A DNA stretch of 64,000 nucleotides, taken from the NCBI GenBank assembly GCA_947629775.1, contig CANRFA010000007.1:1-64000 (forward strand), in the 5' to 3' direction. The notes beneath the pieces were generated by a model. It worked only from the letters and a program-made list of their open reading frames with translations. It ran no database searches and was not told the DNA's origin. The position numbers and the translations under genes were made by a program. Position 1 is the first letter of the stretch; every line of letters begins with the position of its first letter. Shown one piece after another: positions 32,354-40,035 of this stretch. Source of the DNA: an uncultured Oscillospiraceae bacterium. Its GTDB lineage: Bacteria; Bacillota; Clostridia; Oscillospirales; Oscillospiraceae.

Positions 32354-33400
32354 ATGAACGGAAGCATGACACAGCAGCGGATGACCGCGCCCCGGACCAT
32401 TACCTTCCGGGAAGTTCCCATCCCGCCCACCGGTCCGGACGAGGTACTGGTGAAGATAAAGAAGATCGGAGTGTGCGGCAGCGACATTCATGTGTACCAC
32501 GGCACGCATCCCTATGTGACGTATCCCCTGACCCAGGGCCACGAGGTCTCCGGGCAGATCGTGGAAGTCGGAGAGTGCGTGAAGGATCTCCAGGTGGGGC
32601 AGAAGGTTACCATTGAACCCCAGGTGTTCTGCGGCCGCTGCCACCCCTGCCTCCACGGGAAGTACAACCTGTGCGAGAAGCTGAAGGTCATGGGCTTCCA
32701 GACCACCGGCACCGCCAGCGATTACTTTGCCGTGGACGCCTCCAAGGTGACGCTTCTGCCCGAGGAACTGACCTATGGCGAGGGAGCCATGATCGAACCG
32801 CTGGCTGTGACCGTCCATGCAGCGAAGCGCTTTCCGGAGTTGAAGGGAGCCAATGTGGTGGTTCTGGGATGCGGCCCCATCGGGATTCTGCTCATCCAGT
32901 CCCTGAAGGCCCTGGGCGCGGCGAAGGTGATGGCCACGGATATATCGGATACCCGCCTGGCCCTGGCGGCCAGCCTGGGGGCCGACGTGGTGGTGAATAC
33001 CGCAAAAGAGGACTATGCGACCCGTCTTCTGGAGACCTTCGGGCCGGACAAGGCGGATGTGGTCTACGAGTGCGCCGGGTCGGACATCACCATGGAGCAG
33101 GCCATTCAGAACGCCCGCAAGGGCAGCACCATCATCCTGGTGGCGGTGTTCGGGAAGCGGGCCAGTGTGGACCTGGCGAAGCTCAACGATTCCGAGCTGG
33201 ACCTGAACACCTCGATGATGTACAGGCACGAGGATTACGTGGACGCCATCCGCTTTGTCAAGGAGGGCAAGGTACAGCTGAAGCCCCTGCAGAGTGCCCG
33301 TTTTGCCTTCCGGGATTACCAGAAGGCCTACGAATACATCGACAACAACCGGGAGACCACCATGAAGGTCCTCATCGATGTGGATCCTTCGGAGGAGTAA
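32354..33400 (+). CDS. Zinc-dependent alcohol/polyol dehydrogenase
   Basis: 348 residues of the zinc medium-chain dehydrogenase family. The catalytic zinc ligands are in GVCGSDIHVYHG and GHEVSGQIV; the structural Cys set is FCGRCHPCLHGKYNLC; the nucleotide motif is VVVLGCGPIGILLIQSLKALGA with Asp in MATDISD indicating NAD(H). ATG 32354 has GAGGTG six bases upstream; a GTG at 32345 is less likely. It resembles sorbitol, xylitol or arabinitol dehydrogenases and is the second of three polyol dehydrogenases in this operon. Confidence 0.9.
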   Translation: MNGSMTQQRMTAPRTITFREVPIPPTGPDEVLVKIKKIGVCGSDIHVYHGTHPYVTYPLTQGHEVSGQIVEVGECVKDLQVGQKVTIEPQVFCGRCHPCLHGKYNLCEKLKVMGFQTTGTASDYFAVDASKVTLLPEELTYGEGAMIEPLAVTVHAAKRFPELKGANVVVLGCGPIGILLIQSLKALGAAKVMATDISDTRLALAASLGADVVVNTAKEDYATRLLETFGPDKADVVYECAGSDITMEQAIQNARKGSTIILVAVFGKRASVDLAKLNDSELDLNTSMMYRHEDYVDAIRFVKEGKVQLKPLQSARFAFRDYQKAYEYIDNNRETTMKVLIDVDPSEE

Positions 33401-33403
33401 AGC

Positions 33404-35023
33404 ATGCAACTGAACTATGAAGGCATCCGGGACCGGGCGGCATGGGAAGCGGCGGGCATCGCCCTGCCGGCTTACGATCCGGAAGTTCTGGCGGAGAAGA
33501 CGAAGGCGGATCCCCGCTGGGTCCACTTCGGTATCGGCAACATCTTCCGCATCTTTGTTGGCGGGATCGCAGACCACCTGATCGCTGAGGGCCAGCTGGA
33601 TCGGGGCATTACCTGCGTGGAGACCTTCGATTTCGATGTGGTGGACCGCATCTATGTCCCCTATGACAATCTGGCCCTGGCGGTGACGCTCCACAGCGAT
33701 GGCCGCACGGACCGGCGGGTTCTGGGCTCCCTTGCGGAGGCGATCGGAGCCCGTTCCGCAGATTCCGCGGCCTGGAAGCGGATGAAGGAGATCTTTACGG
33801 CGCCCGGTCTGCAGATGGTGTCCTTTACGATCACGGAGAAGGGCTACGCTCTGCGGGGCGCCAGCGGGGATTACCTGGGATACGTGAAGGCGGATCTGGA
33901 GCGGGGGCCGGAGGCGGTGACCGGCGCCATGGGCATCGTGACGGCCATGCTGTATGCCCGCTGGCAGGCCGGAAGGTTCCCCCTGGCCCTGGTATCCATG
34001 GACAACGTCTCGCAGAACGGCAGAAAGCTGCGGGAGTCCGTGCTGGAAACCGCCCGGGTCTGGACGGAGAACGGCCTGGTGGAGCCCGGATTCCTGGAGT
34101 ATGTGTCAGAGGAAACGACCGTCAGCTTCCCCTGGACCATGATTGACAAAATCACGCCCCGGCCCGGCGAAGCGGTGAGCCGCGCCCTGACGGAGGACGG
34201 GGTGGAGGACATGGAAATTCTGGTGACCTCCCGCCACACCTGGATCGCTCCCTTCGTCAACGCAGAGGGGCCGCAGTATCTGGTGGTGGAGGACTCCTTC
34301 CCCAACGGGCGGCCTCCTCTGGAGAAGGCCGGGGTCTACATGACCAGTCGGGATACGGTCAACCGCTCCGAGCGGATGAAGGTCACGGTCTGCCTGAACC
34401 CCATCCATACGGCGCTGTGCACCTACGACTGTCTGCTGGGCTATACTCTCTTCGCGGACGGCATGGGGGATCCGGATCTGCGGGAGCTGGCCTGCCAGGT
34501 GGGATACGGCGAGGGGCTGCCGGTGGTGGAGGATCCCGGGATTCTCTCCCCGAAGGCCTTCCTGGACGAGCTGATGGCGGAGCGCTTCCCCAATCCGTAT
34601 CTGGGGGACACCAGTGCCCGCATCGCCGTGGATATCTCGCAGATGGTGGGGATCCGCTTCGGAGAGAACATCCGGGCCTATGTGGCCCGGGAGGGAAGCG
34701 CCGCCCGGCTGACCGCCATTCCGCTGGCCATCGCCGGCTGGATGCGCTATCTGCTGGCGGTGGACGACGAGGGAAAGCCCTTTGACCTCTCGCCGGATCC
34801 CATGCTGCCCCAGCTGCGCCGTCAGCTGAGCGGGGTGGAGTTCGGACGGGCGGAGAGTCTTACGGATCAGCTGCGCCCCATCCTCTCCAATGCCAACCTG
34901 TTTGGTCTGAACCTCTACGAGGCGGGAATCGGAGAGAAGATCGAGACCATGGTACGGGAAGAACTGGCCGGACCCCATGCGGTCCGCAGAACCCTGCGGA
35001 AGTATCTTCAGTCGAAGCAGTAA
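33404..35023 (+). CDS. Mannitol dehydrogenase family protein (mannitol/arabinitol/fructuronate type)
   Basis: 539 residues of the polyol-specific long-chain dehydrogenase family. The N-terminal Rossmann domain starts with VHFGIGNIFRIFVGGIADHLI. The central catalytic motif is MKVTVCLNPIHTALCTYDCLLGY, containing the Lys, Asn and His of the active site. VSMDNVSQNGRKLRESVLE is another family block. The gene begins three bases after the zinc dehydrogenase, whose last codons supply GGAGGAG as ribosome site. Substrates of the family include mannitol, D-arabinitol, fructuronate and tagaturonate. A strong terminator closes the operon. Confidence 0.92.
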   Translation: MQLNYEGIRDRAAWEAAGIALPAYDPEVLAEKTKADPRWVHFGIGNIFRIFVGGIADHLIAEGQLDRGITCVETFDFDVVDRIYVPYDNLALAVTLHSDGRTDRRVLGSLAEAIGARSADSAAWKRMKEIFTAPGLQMVSFTITEKGYALRGASGDYLGYVKADLERGPEAVTGAMGIVTAMLYARWQAGRFPLALVSMDNVSQNGRKLRESVLETARVWTENGLVEPGFLEYVSEETTVSFPWTMIDKITPRPGEAVSRALTEDGVEDMEILVTSRHTWIAPFVNAEGPQYLVVEDSFPNGRPPLEKAGVYMTSRDTVNRSERMKVTVCLNPIHTALCTYDCLLGYTLFADGMGDPDLRELACQVGYGEGLPVVEDPGILSPKAFLDELMAERFPNPYLGDTSARIAVDISQMVGIRFGENIRAYVAREGSAARLTAIPLAIAGWMRYLLAVDDEGKPFDLSPDPMLPQLRRQLSGVEFGRAESLTDQLRPILSNANLFGLNLYEAGIGEKIETMVREELAGPHAVRRTLRKYLQSKQ

Positions 35024-35025
35024 GA

Positions 35026-35058
35026 AATACCCGCCGGATTTCGAATCCGGCGGGTATT
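35026..35058 (+). terminator. Terminator of the polyol operon
   Basis: Perfect 15-bp arms starting AATACCCGCC and ending GGCGGGTATT with loop TCG. It starts two bases after the last stop codon and has symmetrical A/T ends, so it can also stop transcripts from the opposite side. Confidence 0.85.
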
Positions 35059-35100
35059 CTGCACCTTCCAGGAAGATGAGCAGCCCTGCGGAGGGTGAGC

Positions 35101-35904
35101 TCAGACCTCCTCCCGCACAGACAGCTCTCCGGTCAGGTAGAGGGCGGCGTTGCCGCTGATCTTCACCCGGTTTCCCGCCATCTCCCCGTACAGGACCCCG
35201 GTGCGGGGGGAGAGCTGATGGATGGTCAGAGTCTCCCGCTGCAGTTCCCGGGCCCAGAGGGGAATCAGGGTGCACTGGGCGGAGCCGCAGACCGGATCCT
35301 CCGGGATGGCGATGTTGGGGAAGAAGGTGCGGCAGACGAAGTCGCAGTTCTCGCCCCGGGCGGTCAGCAGCAGGCCCAGATAGCGCTTCGGCAGGGCGGC
35401 GATGGCCTCCAGGTTGGGCTGGAAGGTGCGGATGCGCTCCACGGAGTCCATCACGCACACCAGATCCCGGGTTTCCAGGACCTGCAGAGGCCGGATCCCA
35501 TTCAGGGCAGTCAGCAGTTCCTTCGTGAGAGGGGTTTCCCGGGGGATCCAGGCCGGGAAATCCAGCTGAATCCGGTCCCCCGGAAGCCGGAGGGCGGAGA
35601 CGGTCTCCTCCCGGGTGTGGAAGCGGATCACGTCCCGGTCCAGAGCCACGAAATGGGCGAGAACGAAGGCGGAGCCCAGCGTGGCGTGCCCGCAGAGCCC
35701 CACCTCGCCGCCGGGGGCGAAGTAGCGGATGGAAAAGCTGCCATCCTCCCGGGGCAGCACGAAAGCGGTTTCAGAGAGCCGGTTTTCCGCCGCGATGTTC
35801 TGCATGACGGCGGGGGAAGGCCAGCCGTGTTCCAGCAGGCAGACACCGGCGGGATTGCCTTTGAACGGTTCGGAGGTAAACGCGTCGACAACATAGTACT
35901 TAAT
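35101..35904 (-). CDS. PhzF-family isomerase, apparent AUU start codon
   Basis: 267 residues if started at ATT 35904. PhzF proteins are diaminopimelate-epimerase-fold isomerases; most family members have unknown substrates. Clear blocks are KYYVVDAFTSEPFKGNPAGV at the N-terminus, NRLSETAFVLPRED with the catalytic Glu, GLCGHATLGSAFVLA, and the C-terminal PEDPVCGSAQCTLIPLW. The first ATG in frame (35805) would delete the conserved first 33 residues including GNPAGV. No ATG, GTG or TTG exists in frame upstream, but ATT 35904 aligns with the initiator Met of the paralogue at 59752-60546 and has AGGGAGG nine bases upstream. Either AUU is used or the start codon was mutated. Confidence 0.8.
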   Translation of the reverse strand: MKYYVVDAFTSEPFKGNPAGVCLLEHGWPSPAVMQNIAAENRLSETAFVLPREDGSFSIRYFAPGGEVGLCGHATLGSAFVLAHFVALDRDVIRFHTREETVSALRLPGDRIQLDFPAWIPRETPLTKELLTALNGIRPLQVLETRDLVCVMDSVERIRTFQPNLEAIAALPKRYLGLLLTARGENCDFVCRTFFPNIAIPEDPVCGSAQCTLIPLWARELQRETLTIHQLSPRTGVLYGEMAGNRVKISGNAALYLTGELSVREEV

Positions 35905-36015
35905 AGGAAGAGACCTCCCTGGAGAACAGGTATAAGGGCAGAATACACCGGCAGACGTTTGCCGTCAAGAGGAGAGCGGGACCGGACGGGGCGGGGAGGA
36001 AAGCGGAGGGGGAGG

Positions 36016-36044
36016 TTGAAAACCCGGATGATCCGGGTTATAAT
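36016..36044 (+). promoter_or_regulatory. Promoter of the ABC exporter with palindromic spacer
   Basis: TTGAAA (36016-36021), 17-bp spacer, TATAAT (36039-36044). The whole spacer is a perfect dyad: ACCCGGAT, central G, ATCCGGGT. A protein bound here would sit exactly between the -35 and -10. A further half-site ATCCGGGT occurs at about 36128-36135, just before the ribosome site. Confidence 0.75.
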
Positions 36045-36159
36045 GGCAGCGTTTTTCCTGCGAAACGCCGTTTCAGCCGCTTCGGAAGCGGGGCGAATGG
36101 CTGGCGCAGCTGCGGGAAAACAGACTGATCCGGGTTCGGGACCCGCAGGAGAGATTACC

Positions 36160-37929
36160 ATGCTGACAACACGGGACTTTCAGACAAAGCGCCCTCTTTT
36201 CATCTTCCTCAGCTATTTCAGGCCCCATCTGCGGCTGTTTCTGCTGGATATGGGGTGCGCGCTGGCCATCGCCCTCATCGACCTGGCCTTCCCCTATGTA
36301 TCCAGGCTCTGCATGTACGAACTGCTGCCCAACAGTCTCTACCAGACCTTCTTCGCCATCATGGCGCTCTTTCTGGTTCTGTATCTGGTGCGGTCGCTGC
36401 TGCAGTATGTGGTCAGTTACTGGGGCCACACCTTTGGCATCCGGGTGGAGGCGGACATCCGGCGGGATCTCTTCCAGCACATTCAGACCCTGTCCTTCCG
36501 CTTCTACGACCGCAACCGCACGGGCCACCTGATGAGCCGCCTGACGGCGGAGCTCTTTGACATCACGGAGCTGGCCCACCACGGGCCGGAGGACCTGTTC
36601 ATCTCCATCGTGACGGTGATCGGGGCCATCCTTGTGATGTTCACCATCCGCTGGCAGCTGGCGCTGGTGATTTCCATCCTCATCCCTGTGTTTCTGGCGG
36701 TGACCGCCATGAACCGCAGGTCCATGAGCGAGGCCTCTAAGGCCGTGAAGCAGACGATGGCGGGCATCAACGCGGACATTGAGTCCAGCCTCTCCGGCAT
36801 GCGCACCGCCCGGGCCTTCTCCAACGAGCAGGCGGAGGCAGACAAATTCAGCCGCTCCAACGAGCGCTTCAAGGTCTCCAAGCGCAACTTCCACAAGGCC
36901 ATGGGCCGCTTCAACGCCTCCATGGAATTCTTCATGTGCGCTCTGCCTCTGGCAGTCATTACGGTGGGCGGGCTGTTCATCATGAAGGGCGAAATGGACT
37001 ACGTGGATCTCATCACCTTCAACCTCTATATCTCCACCTTTATCACCCCCATGCGCAAGATGGCGAACTTCAACGAGATGTTCGCCAACGGCTTCGCCGG
37101 ACTGCACCGCTTCATCGAGCTGATGCGTATTGAGCCGGAGATCCAGGACCGGCCGGACGCCGTGGAGCTGAAGGACGTGGAGGGCCGCATCGACGTGGAC
37201 GATGTGAGCTTCGCCTACGATCAGGAGCGGCGGGCAGAGGGAGACACCGAGGTGCTCCACCACGTGAGCCTTCATGTGGCGCCCGGAGAGACCATCGCCG
37301 TGGTGGGCCCCTCCGGCGGGGGCAAGAGCACCCTCTGCAACCTGATTCCCCGCTTCTACGAGGTGGACGAGGGGCGGGTCGCCATCGACGGCCGGGATGT
37401 GCGGGACATCACCCAGCGCAGCCTCCACCAGAACATCGGGGTGGTGCAGCAGGACGTATTCCTCTTCGCGGACAGTATCCTGGAGAACATCCGCTACGGC
37501 CGGCCGGACGCCACGGTGGACGAGGTGATCGAGGCGGCGAAGCGGGCGGAGATCTACGAGGATATTCAGACCATGCCGGACGGCTTTGACACGTATGTGG
37601 GAGAGCGGGGCGCTCTCCTCTCCGGCGGGCAGAAGCAGCGCATTTCCATTGCACGCATCTTCCTTAAGAATCCTCCCATCCTCATTCTGGACGAGGCCAC
37701 TTCCGCTCTGGACAGCGTGACGGAGGCGAAGATTCAGAACGCCTTCGACGAACTGGCGAAGGGGCGTACCACCCTCATCATCGCCCACCGGCTTTCCACG
37801 GTGCGGGCGGCCAGCCGCATTCTGGTGGTACGGGAGGGCCGCATCTGCGAGGAAGGCACTCACGCGCAGCTGATGGCGGCGAACGGGGCCTACGCTCAGC
37901 TCTACCGGACCCAGAATCTGCACGCGTGA
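36160..37929 (+). CDS. ABC transporter, exporter type (fused membrane and ATPase domains)
   Basis: 589 residues, the standard half-transporter size of MdlB/MsbA/BmrA-type exporters. Residues about 30-320 form six membrane helices with coupling segments (RFYDRNRTGHLMSRLTAELFDITELAHHGPEDL). The nucleotide domain has Walker A GPSGGGKST (near residue 384), Q-loop VVQQDVFLFADS, signature LLSGGQKQRISIARIFLKNPPILILDEATSALD and H-loop IIAHRLST. The start at 36160 follows AGGAG eight bases upstream; the frame is open further upstream but overlaps the phzF gene. It functions as a dimer, exporting lipid, drug or peptide. The palindromic promoter suggests inducible expression, as for multidrug exporters. 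Confidence 0.92.
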   Translation: MLTTRDFQTKRPLFIFLSYFRPHLRLFLLDMGCALAIALIDLAFPYVSRLCMYELLPNSLYQTFFAIMALFLVLYLVRSLLQYVVSYWGHTFGIRVEADIRRDLFQHIQTLSFRFYDRNRTGHLMSRLTAELFDITELAHHGPEDLFISIVTVIGAILVMFTIRWQLALVISILIPVFLAVTAMNRRSMSEASKAVKQTMAGINADIESSLSGMRTARAFSNEQAEADKFSRSNERFKVSKRNFHKAMGRFNASMEFFMCALPLAVITVGGLFIMKGEMDYVDLITFNLYISTFITPMRKMANFNEMFANGFAGLHRFIELMRIEPEIQDRPDAVELKDVEGRIDVDDVSFAYDQERRAEGDTEVLHHVSLHVAPGETIAVVGPSGGGKSTLCNLIPRFYEVDEGRVAIDGRDVRDITQRSLHQNIGVVQQDVFLFADSILENIRYGRPDATVDEVIEAAKRAEIYEDIQTMPDGFDTYVGERGALLSGGQKQRISIARIFLKNPPILILDEATSALDSVTEAKIQNAFDELAKGRTTLIIAHRLSTVRAASRILVVREGRICEEGTHAQLMAANGAYAQLYRTQNLHA

Positions 37930-37948
37930 GGACAGGTTGAATCACGAA

Positions 37949-37986
37949 AGCCCGGATTCCCCCTCTTCGGAAGGAGAGTCCGGGCT
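37949..37986. terminator. Hairpin after the ABC exporter gene
   Basis: Arms AGCCCGGA and TCCGGGCT enclose a secondary stem with a TTCG loop. Only GTCTG follows on the plus strand, so efficiency is uncertain. Confidence 0.5.
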
Positions 37987-38096
37987 GTCTGCTGCCGGAA
38001 GACGGTTTCCCGCTGTTTCCGGCAGGGAGGCGGCCGAGGGCAGGCGGAACAGGGGTGCACCAGACCTCTCTGGCGGACGGATGCCGGGCAGGAAAA

Positions 38097-38122
38097 CTCC
38101 CCGGGCCGGAAGGCCCGGGGAG
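38097..38122 (-). terminator. Terminator of the yedE-tusA-DUF3343 operon
   Basis: Arms CTCCCCGGGCC and GGCCCGGGGAG with a four-base loop, followed on the minus strand by TTTTCC, 43 bases after the DUF3343 stop codon. Confidence 0.8.
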
Positions 38123-38164
38123 CGCACAGAAGAATCAGAAGAAGAAAACCTGCCAGGGCTCCGG

Positions 38165-38410
38165 TCAGTCCGCTTCACCGTGGATGAGCTGGAACCCGTC
38201 TCCATCCCGTCGGTAGATCGCCTCCAGATCCGTATCCATGCATACAAGCATGGGATCTTCCGAGGGATACATGGTGCAGGTGCCGCAGGAGGAACTGAGA
38301 CGCCGGGGAACCGGGGCCAGACGGGCCTGAGAGATTCCGGCCTTCTGCAGGGCCCTGCAGCTGCGGAGAGCGGCCAGGTGGGTGTGGAAGGTAGCGACGT
38401 AAGCGTCCAT
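38165..38410 (-). CDS. DUF3343 family protein (putative Se/S carrier-like)
   Basis: 81 residues of the small DUF3343 family. It shows the expected YVATFHTHLAALRSCRALQKAG beginning and the RLAPVPRRLSSSCGTCTMY core with conserved Ser-Cys-Gly. Family members occur beside selenium metabolism genes and are thought to carry or sense Se/S species, but no biochemical role is established. The ATG overlaps the TGA of the tusA-like gene (TGATG), so the two are co-translated. It ends the yedE operon. Confidence 0.85.
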   Translation of the reverse strand: MDAYVATFHTHLAALRSCRALQKAGISQARLAPVPRRLSSSCGTCTMYPSEDPMLVCMDTDLEAIYRRDGDGFQLIHGEAD

Positions 38411-38616
38411 CACTTTGTGAGGGTCAGCTTGAAATCCCCCTCAAAGTCCGAAAGGGTGACTTTGTAGCCGTTGTCCTTTCCGAAGCGGGTGATGTTTTCC
38501 ACCGCGCACTGGTGATCCACGGCGACCTCCAGGCGGGAGGGATCCTTCTGGGATTTAAGCGCCTTCTGTACCATGTACAGGGGCGTGGGGCAGGAATATC
38601 CGCGTGCGTCTACCAT
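38410..38616 (-). CDS. TusA/SirA-like sulfur carrier protein
   Basis: 68 residues. The diagnostic motif is VDARGYSCPTPLYMVQKAL with the conserved Cys9 that carries persulfide or perselenide. The rest (LEVAVDHQCAVENITRFGKDNGYKV) follows the two-helix, four-strand TusA fold. The start at 38616 follows GGAGG. It lies between yedE and DUF3343 in one operon, a combination known from selenium-utilising bacteria, so transfer of selenium or sulfur from uptake to biosynthesis is the probable role. Confidence 0.9.
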   Translation of the reverse strand: MVDARGYSCPTPLYMVQKALKSQKDPSRLEVAVDHQCAVENITRFGKDNGYKVTLSDFEGDFKLTLTK

Positions 38617-38620
38617 ATGT

Positions 38621-39718
38621 TCATACCTCCAGTTTCTGCATGTTGGCGACGGAAATGACGGCGAGCACCACAAAGCCGGCGACGACGGCGATGGCGACAG
38701 GACCGGCGCCGATGCCGGTGCCGGAGGAGGCCAGGCCAAGGTTGTGGGCAAGGGCAGCGCCCACAATGTAGCCGGTGACGGTGACGGCGGAGTCAGTGTT
38801 GCCTTCCCCGCTGAGGATCAGCTGACGCAGCGGGCAGCCGCCCAGAAGGACGGAGCCCCAGCCTACCAGCACCATGCCCAGCAGGTTCCATACGAACTCG
38901 CTGTGGGCGATGGGCTGCTCCGTGAAGCCCAGGTGGAACTTGCCCAGCATCAGGTTGCCCACCAGAACCGCCACGATGATAGCCACAAAGGCGGAGATGA
39001 GACGGAAGTCCTTGAAGAGTACGGCGTCCCGGATTCCGCCCACCATGCACAGCCGGGAGCGCTGGGCCAGGATGCCCACCACCAGAGCCACAACCAGAGC
39101 GAGAATCACAGGGGCGTGCATGGAGCCCGGACCGCTCTTGCTGAAGATGAACAGGTCCGACATGACGAGGGACAGGACGAGCAGCAGGGCCATCAGGAGG
39201 GGGAAGACCAGGCCTTCCGCCATGGACTGCTTATAGGCTCTGCGCAGGCTGAAGCCCTGCTTGAGGAAGAGAATGCCGATCAGAATGCCGATGACGAATC
39301 CAACCAGACCGACCACGGCGTTCAGGTCGCCGCCGCCGATGCGGATCACCATCCGCAGGGGGCAGCCCAGGAACACCAGGGCGCCGATCATGACGAAGAT
39401 GGCGATGAGAAAGCGGGTCATGGGGGAAGAACCGCCCTTGGGGCGGAACTCCTTGCGGGCCAGCGCGATGATGGTGGAGCCCAGAACCAGACCGATGATC
39501 TCCGGGCGGACGTACTGTACGATGCCGGTTCCGATCTCCGCGTCGAATCCGGCCCGCTGGAGGTTGAGGGCGCCGGCGATGTCCCGCAGGAAGCAGGCGA
39601 TGCAGAAGCCCATGTTGGCGGGGTTCCCGGCCGCGGTCAGAGCGACTGCCGCCGCGCCGACGATCAGGCCGGTCAGTACCAGCAGTCCGTAACGTTTGAC
39701 GAAGCTGTCCTTTTCCAT
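38621..39718 (-). CDS. yedE: YedE-family putative selenium transporter
   Basis: 365 residues, an integral membrane protein of the YeeE/YedE family with about ten helices. Conserved Cys motifs occur three times: MGFCIACFLRD, FLGCPLRMVIRIGGGD and LLGGCPLRQLILSGEGN, plus AQRSRLCMVGGIRD. The family moves sulfur or selenium compounds (thiosulfate in the structurally known homologue), and the version linked to TusA-like and DUF3343 proteins is annotated as a selenium transporter. The start at 39718 follows AAGGAGGA. It is the first gene of the operon, with the promoter at 39810-39837. Confidence 0.92.
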   Translation of the reverse strand: MEKDSFVKRYGLLVLTGLIVGAAAVALTAAGNPANMGFCIACFLRDIAGALNLQRAGFDAEIGTGIVQYVRPEIIGLVLGSTIIALARKEFRPKGGSSPMTRFLIAIFVMIGALVFLGCPLRMVIRIGGGDLNAVVGLVGFVIGILIGILFLKQGFSLRRAYKQSMAEGLVFPLLMALLLVLSLVMSDLFIFSKSGPGSMHAPVILALVVALVVGILAQRSRLCMVGGIRDAVLFKDFRLISAFVAIIVAVLVGNLMLGKFHLGFTEQPIAHSEFVWNLLGMVLVGWGSVLLGGCPLRQLILSGEGNTDSAVTVTGYIVGAALAHNLGLASSGTGIGAGPVAIAVVAGFVVLAVISVANMQKLEV

Positions 39719-39809
39719 TTGGTGTCCTCCTTAATAGGATTGGGTCTGCGGCATACAAAGGGCGCCGAAACTGGCAGCATAAGACTGGTATTGCCGCTGC
39801 ACAGGGAAA

Positions 39810-39837
39810 AGTATACAGATTCTGACAGAAAAGTCAA
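39810..39837 (-). promoter_or_regulatory. Promoter of the yedE operon
   Basis: Minus strand: TTGACT (39837-39832), 16-bp spacer, TATACT (39815-39810). Confidence 0.65.
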
Positions 39838-39904
39838 GACGGCGCCCAGACGCCTGACCGGGGTAAAACGAAGAGGCCATCCCGTGCCATTTCGGAAAGA
39901 GGGC

Positions 39905-39933
39905 TTGAAAAAGGCGGATTTACGTCCTATAAT
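39905..39933 (+). promoter_or_regulatory. Promoter of the cysteine-desulfurase-like gene
   Basis: TTGAAA (39905-39910), 17-bp spacer, TATAAT (39928-39933), about 100 bases before the start codon. Divergent from the yedE promoter with roughly 70 bases between them. Confidence 0.75.
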
Positions 39934-40035
39934 GGAAGAAATTTTCCAGGAGAGAGCCGGGCTCCGCCGGAAGGGGCGGGCCGAAAACGGAATCAATCAG
40001 CTTTTATCTATTGAATATTTCTATCGGAGGAATAT

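Noticed and set aside
35095..36159. N-terminal extension of the ABC exporter by about 350 residues
   Set aside because: The extension overlaps the phzF gene in antisense, has no family similarity, and the promoter at 36016-36044 lies inside it; ATG 36160 has a proper ribosome site.
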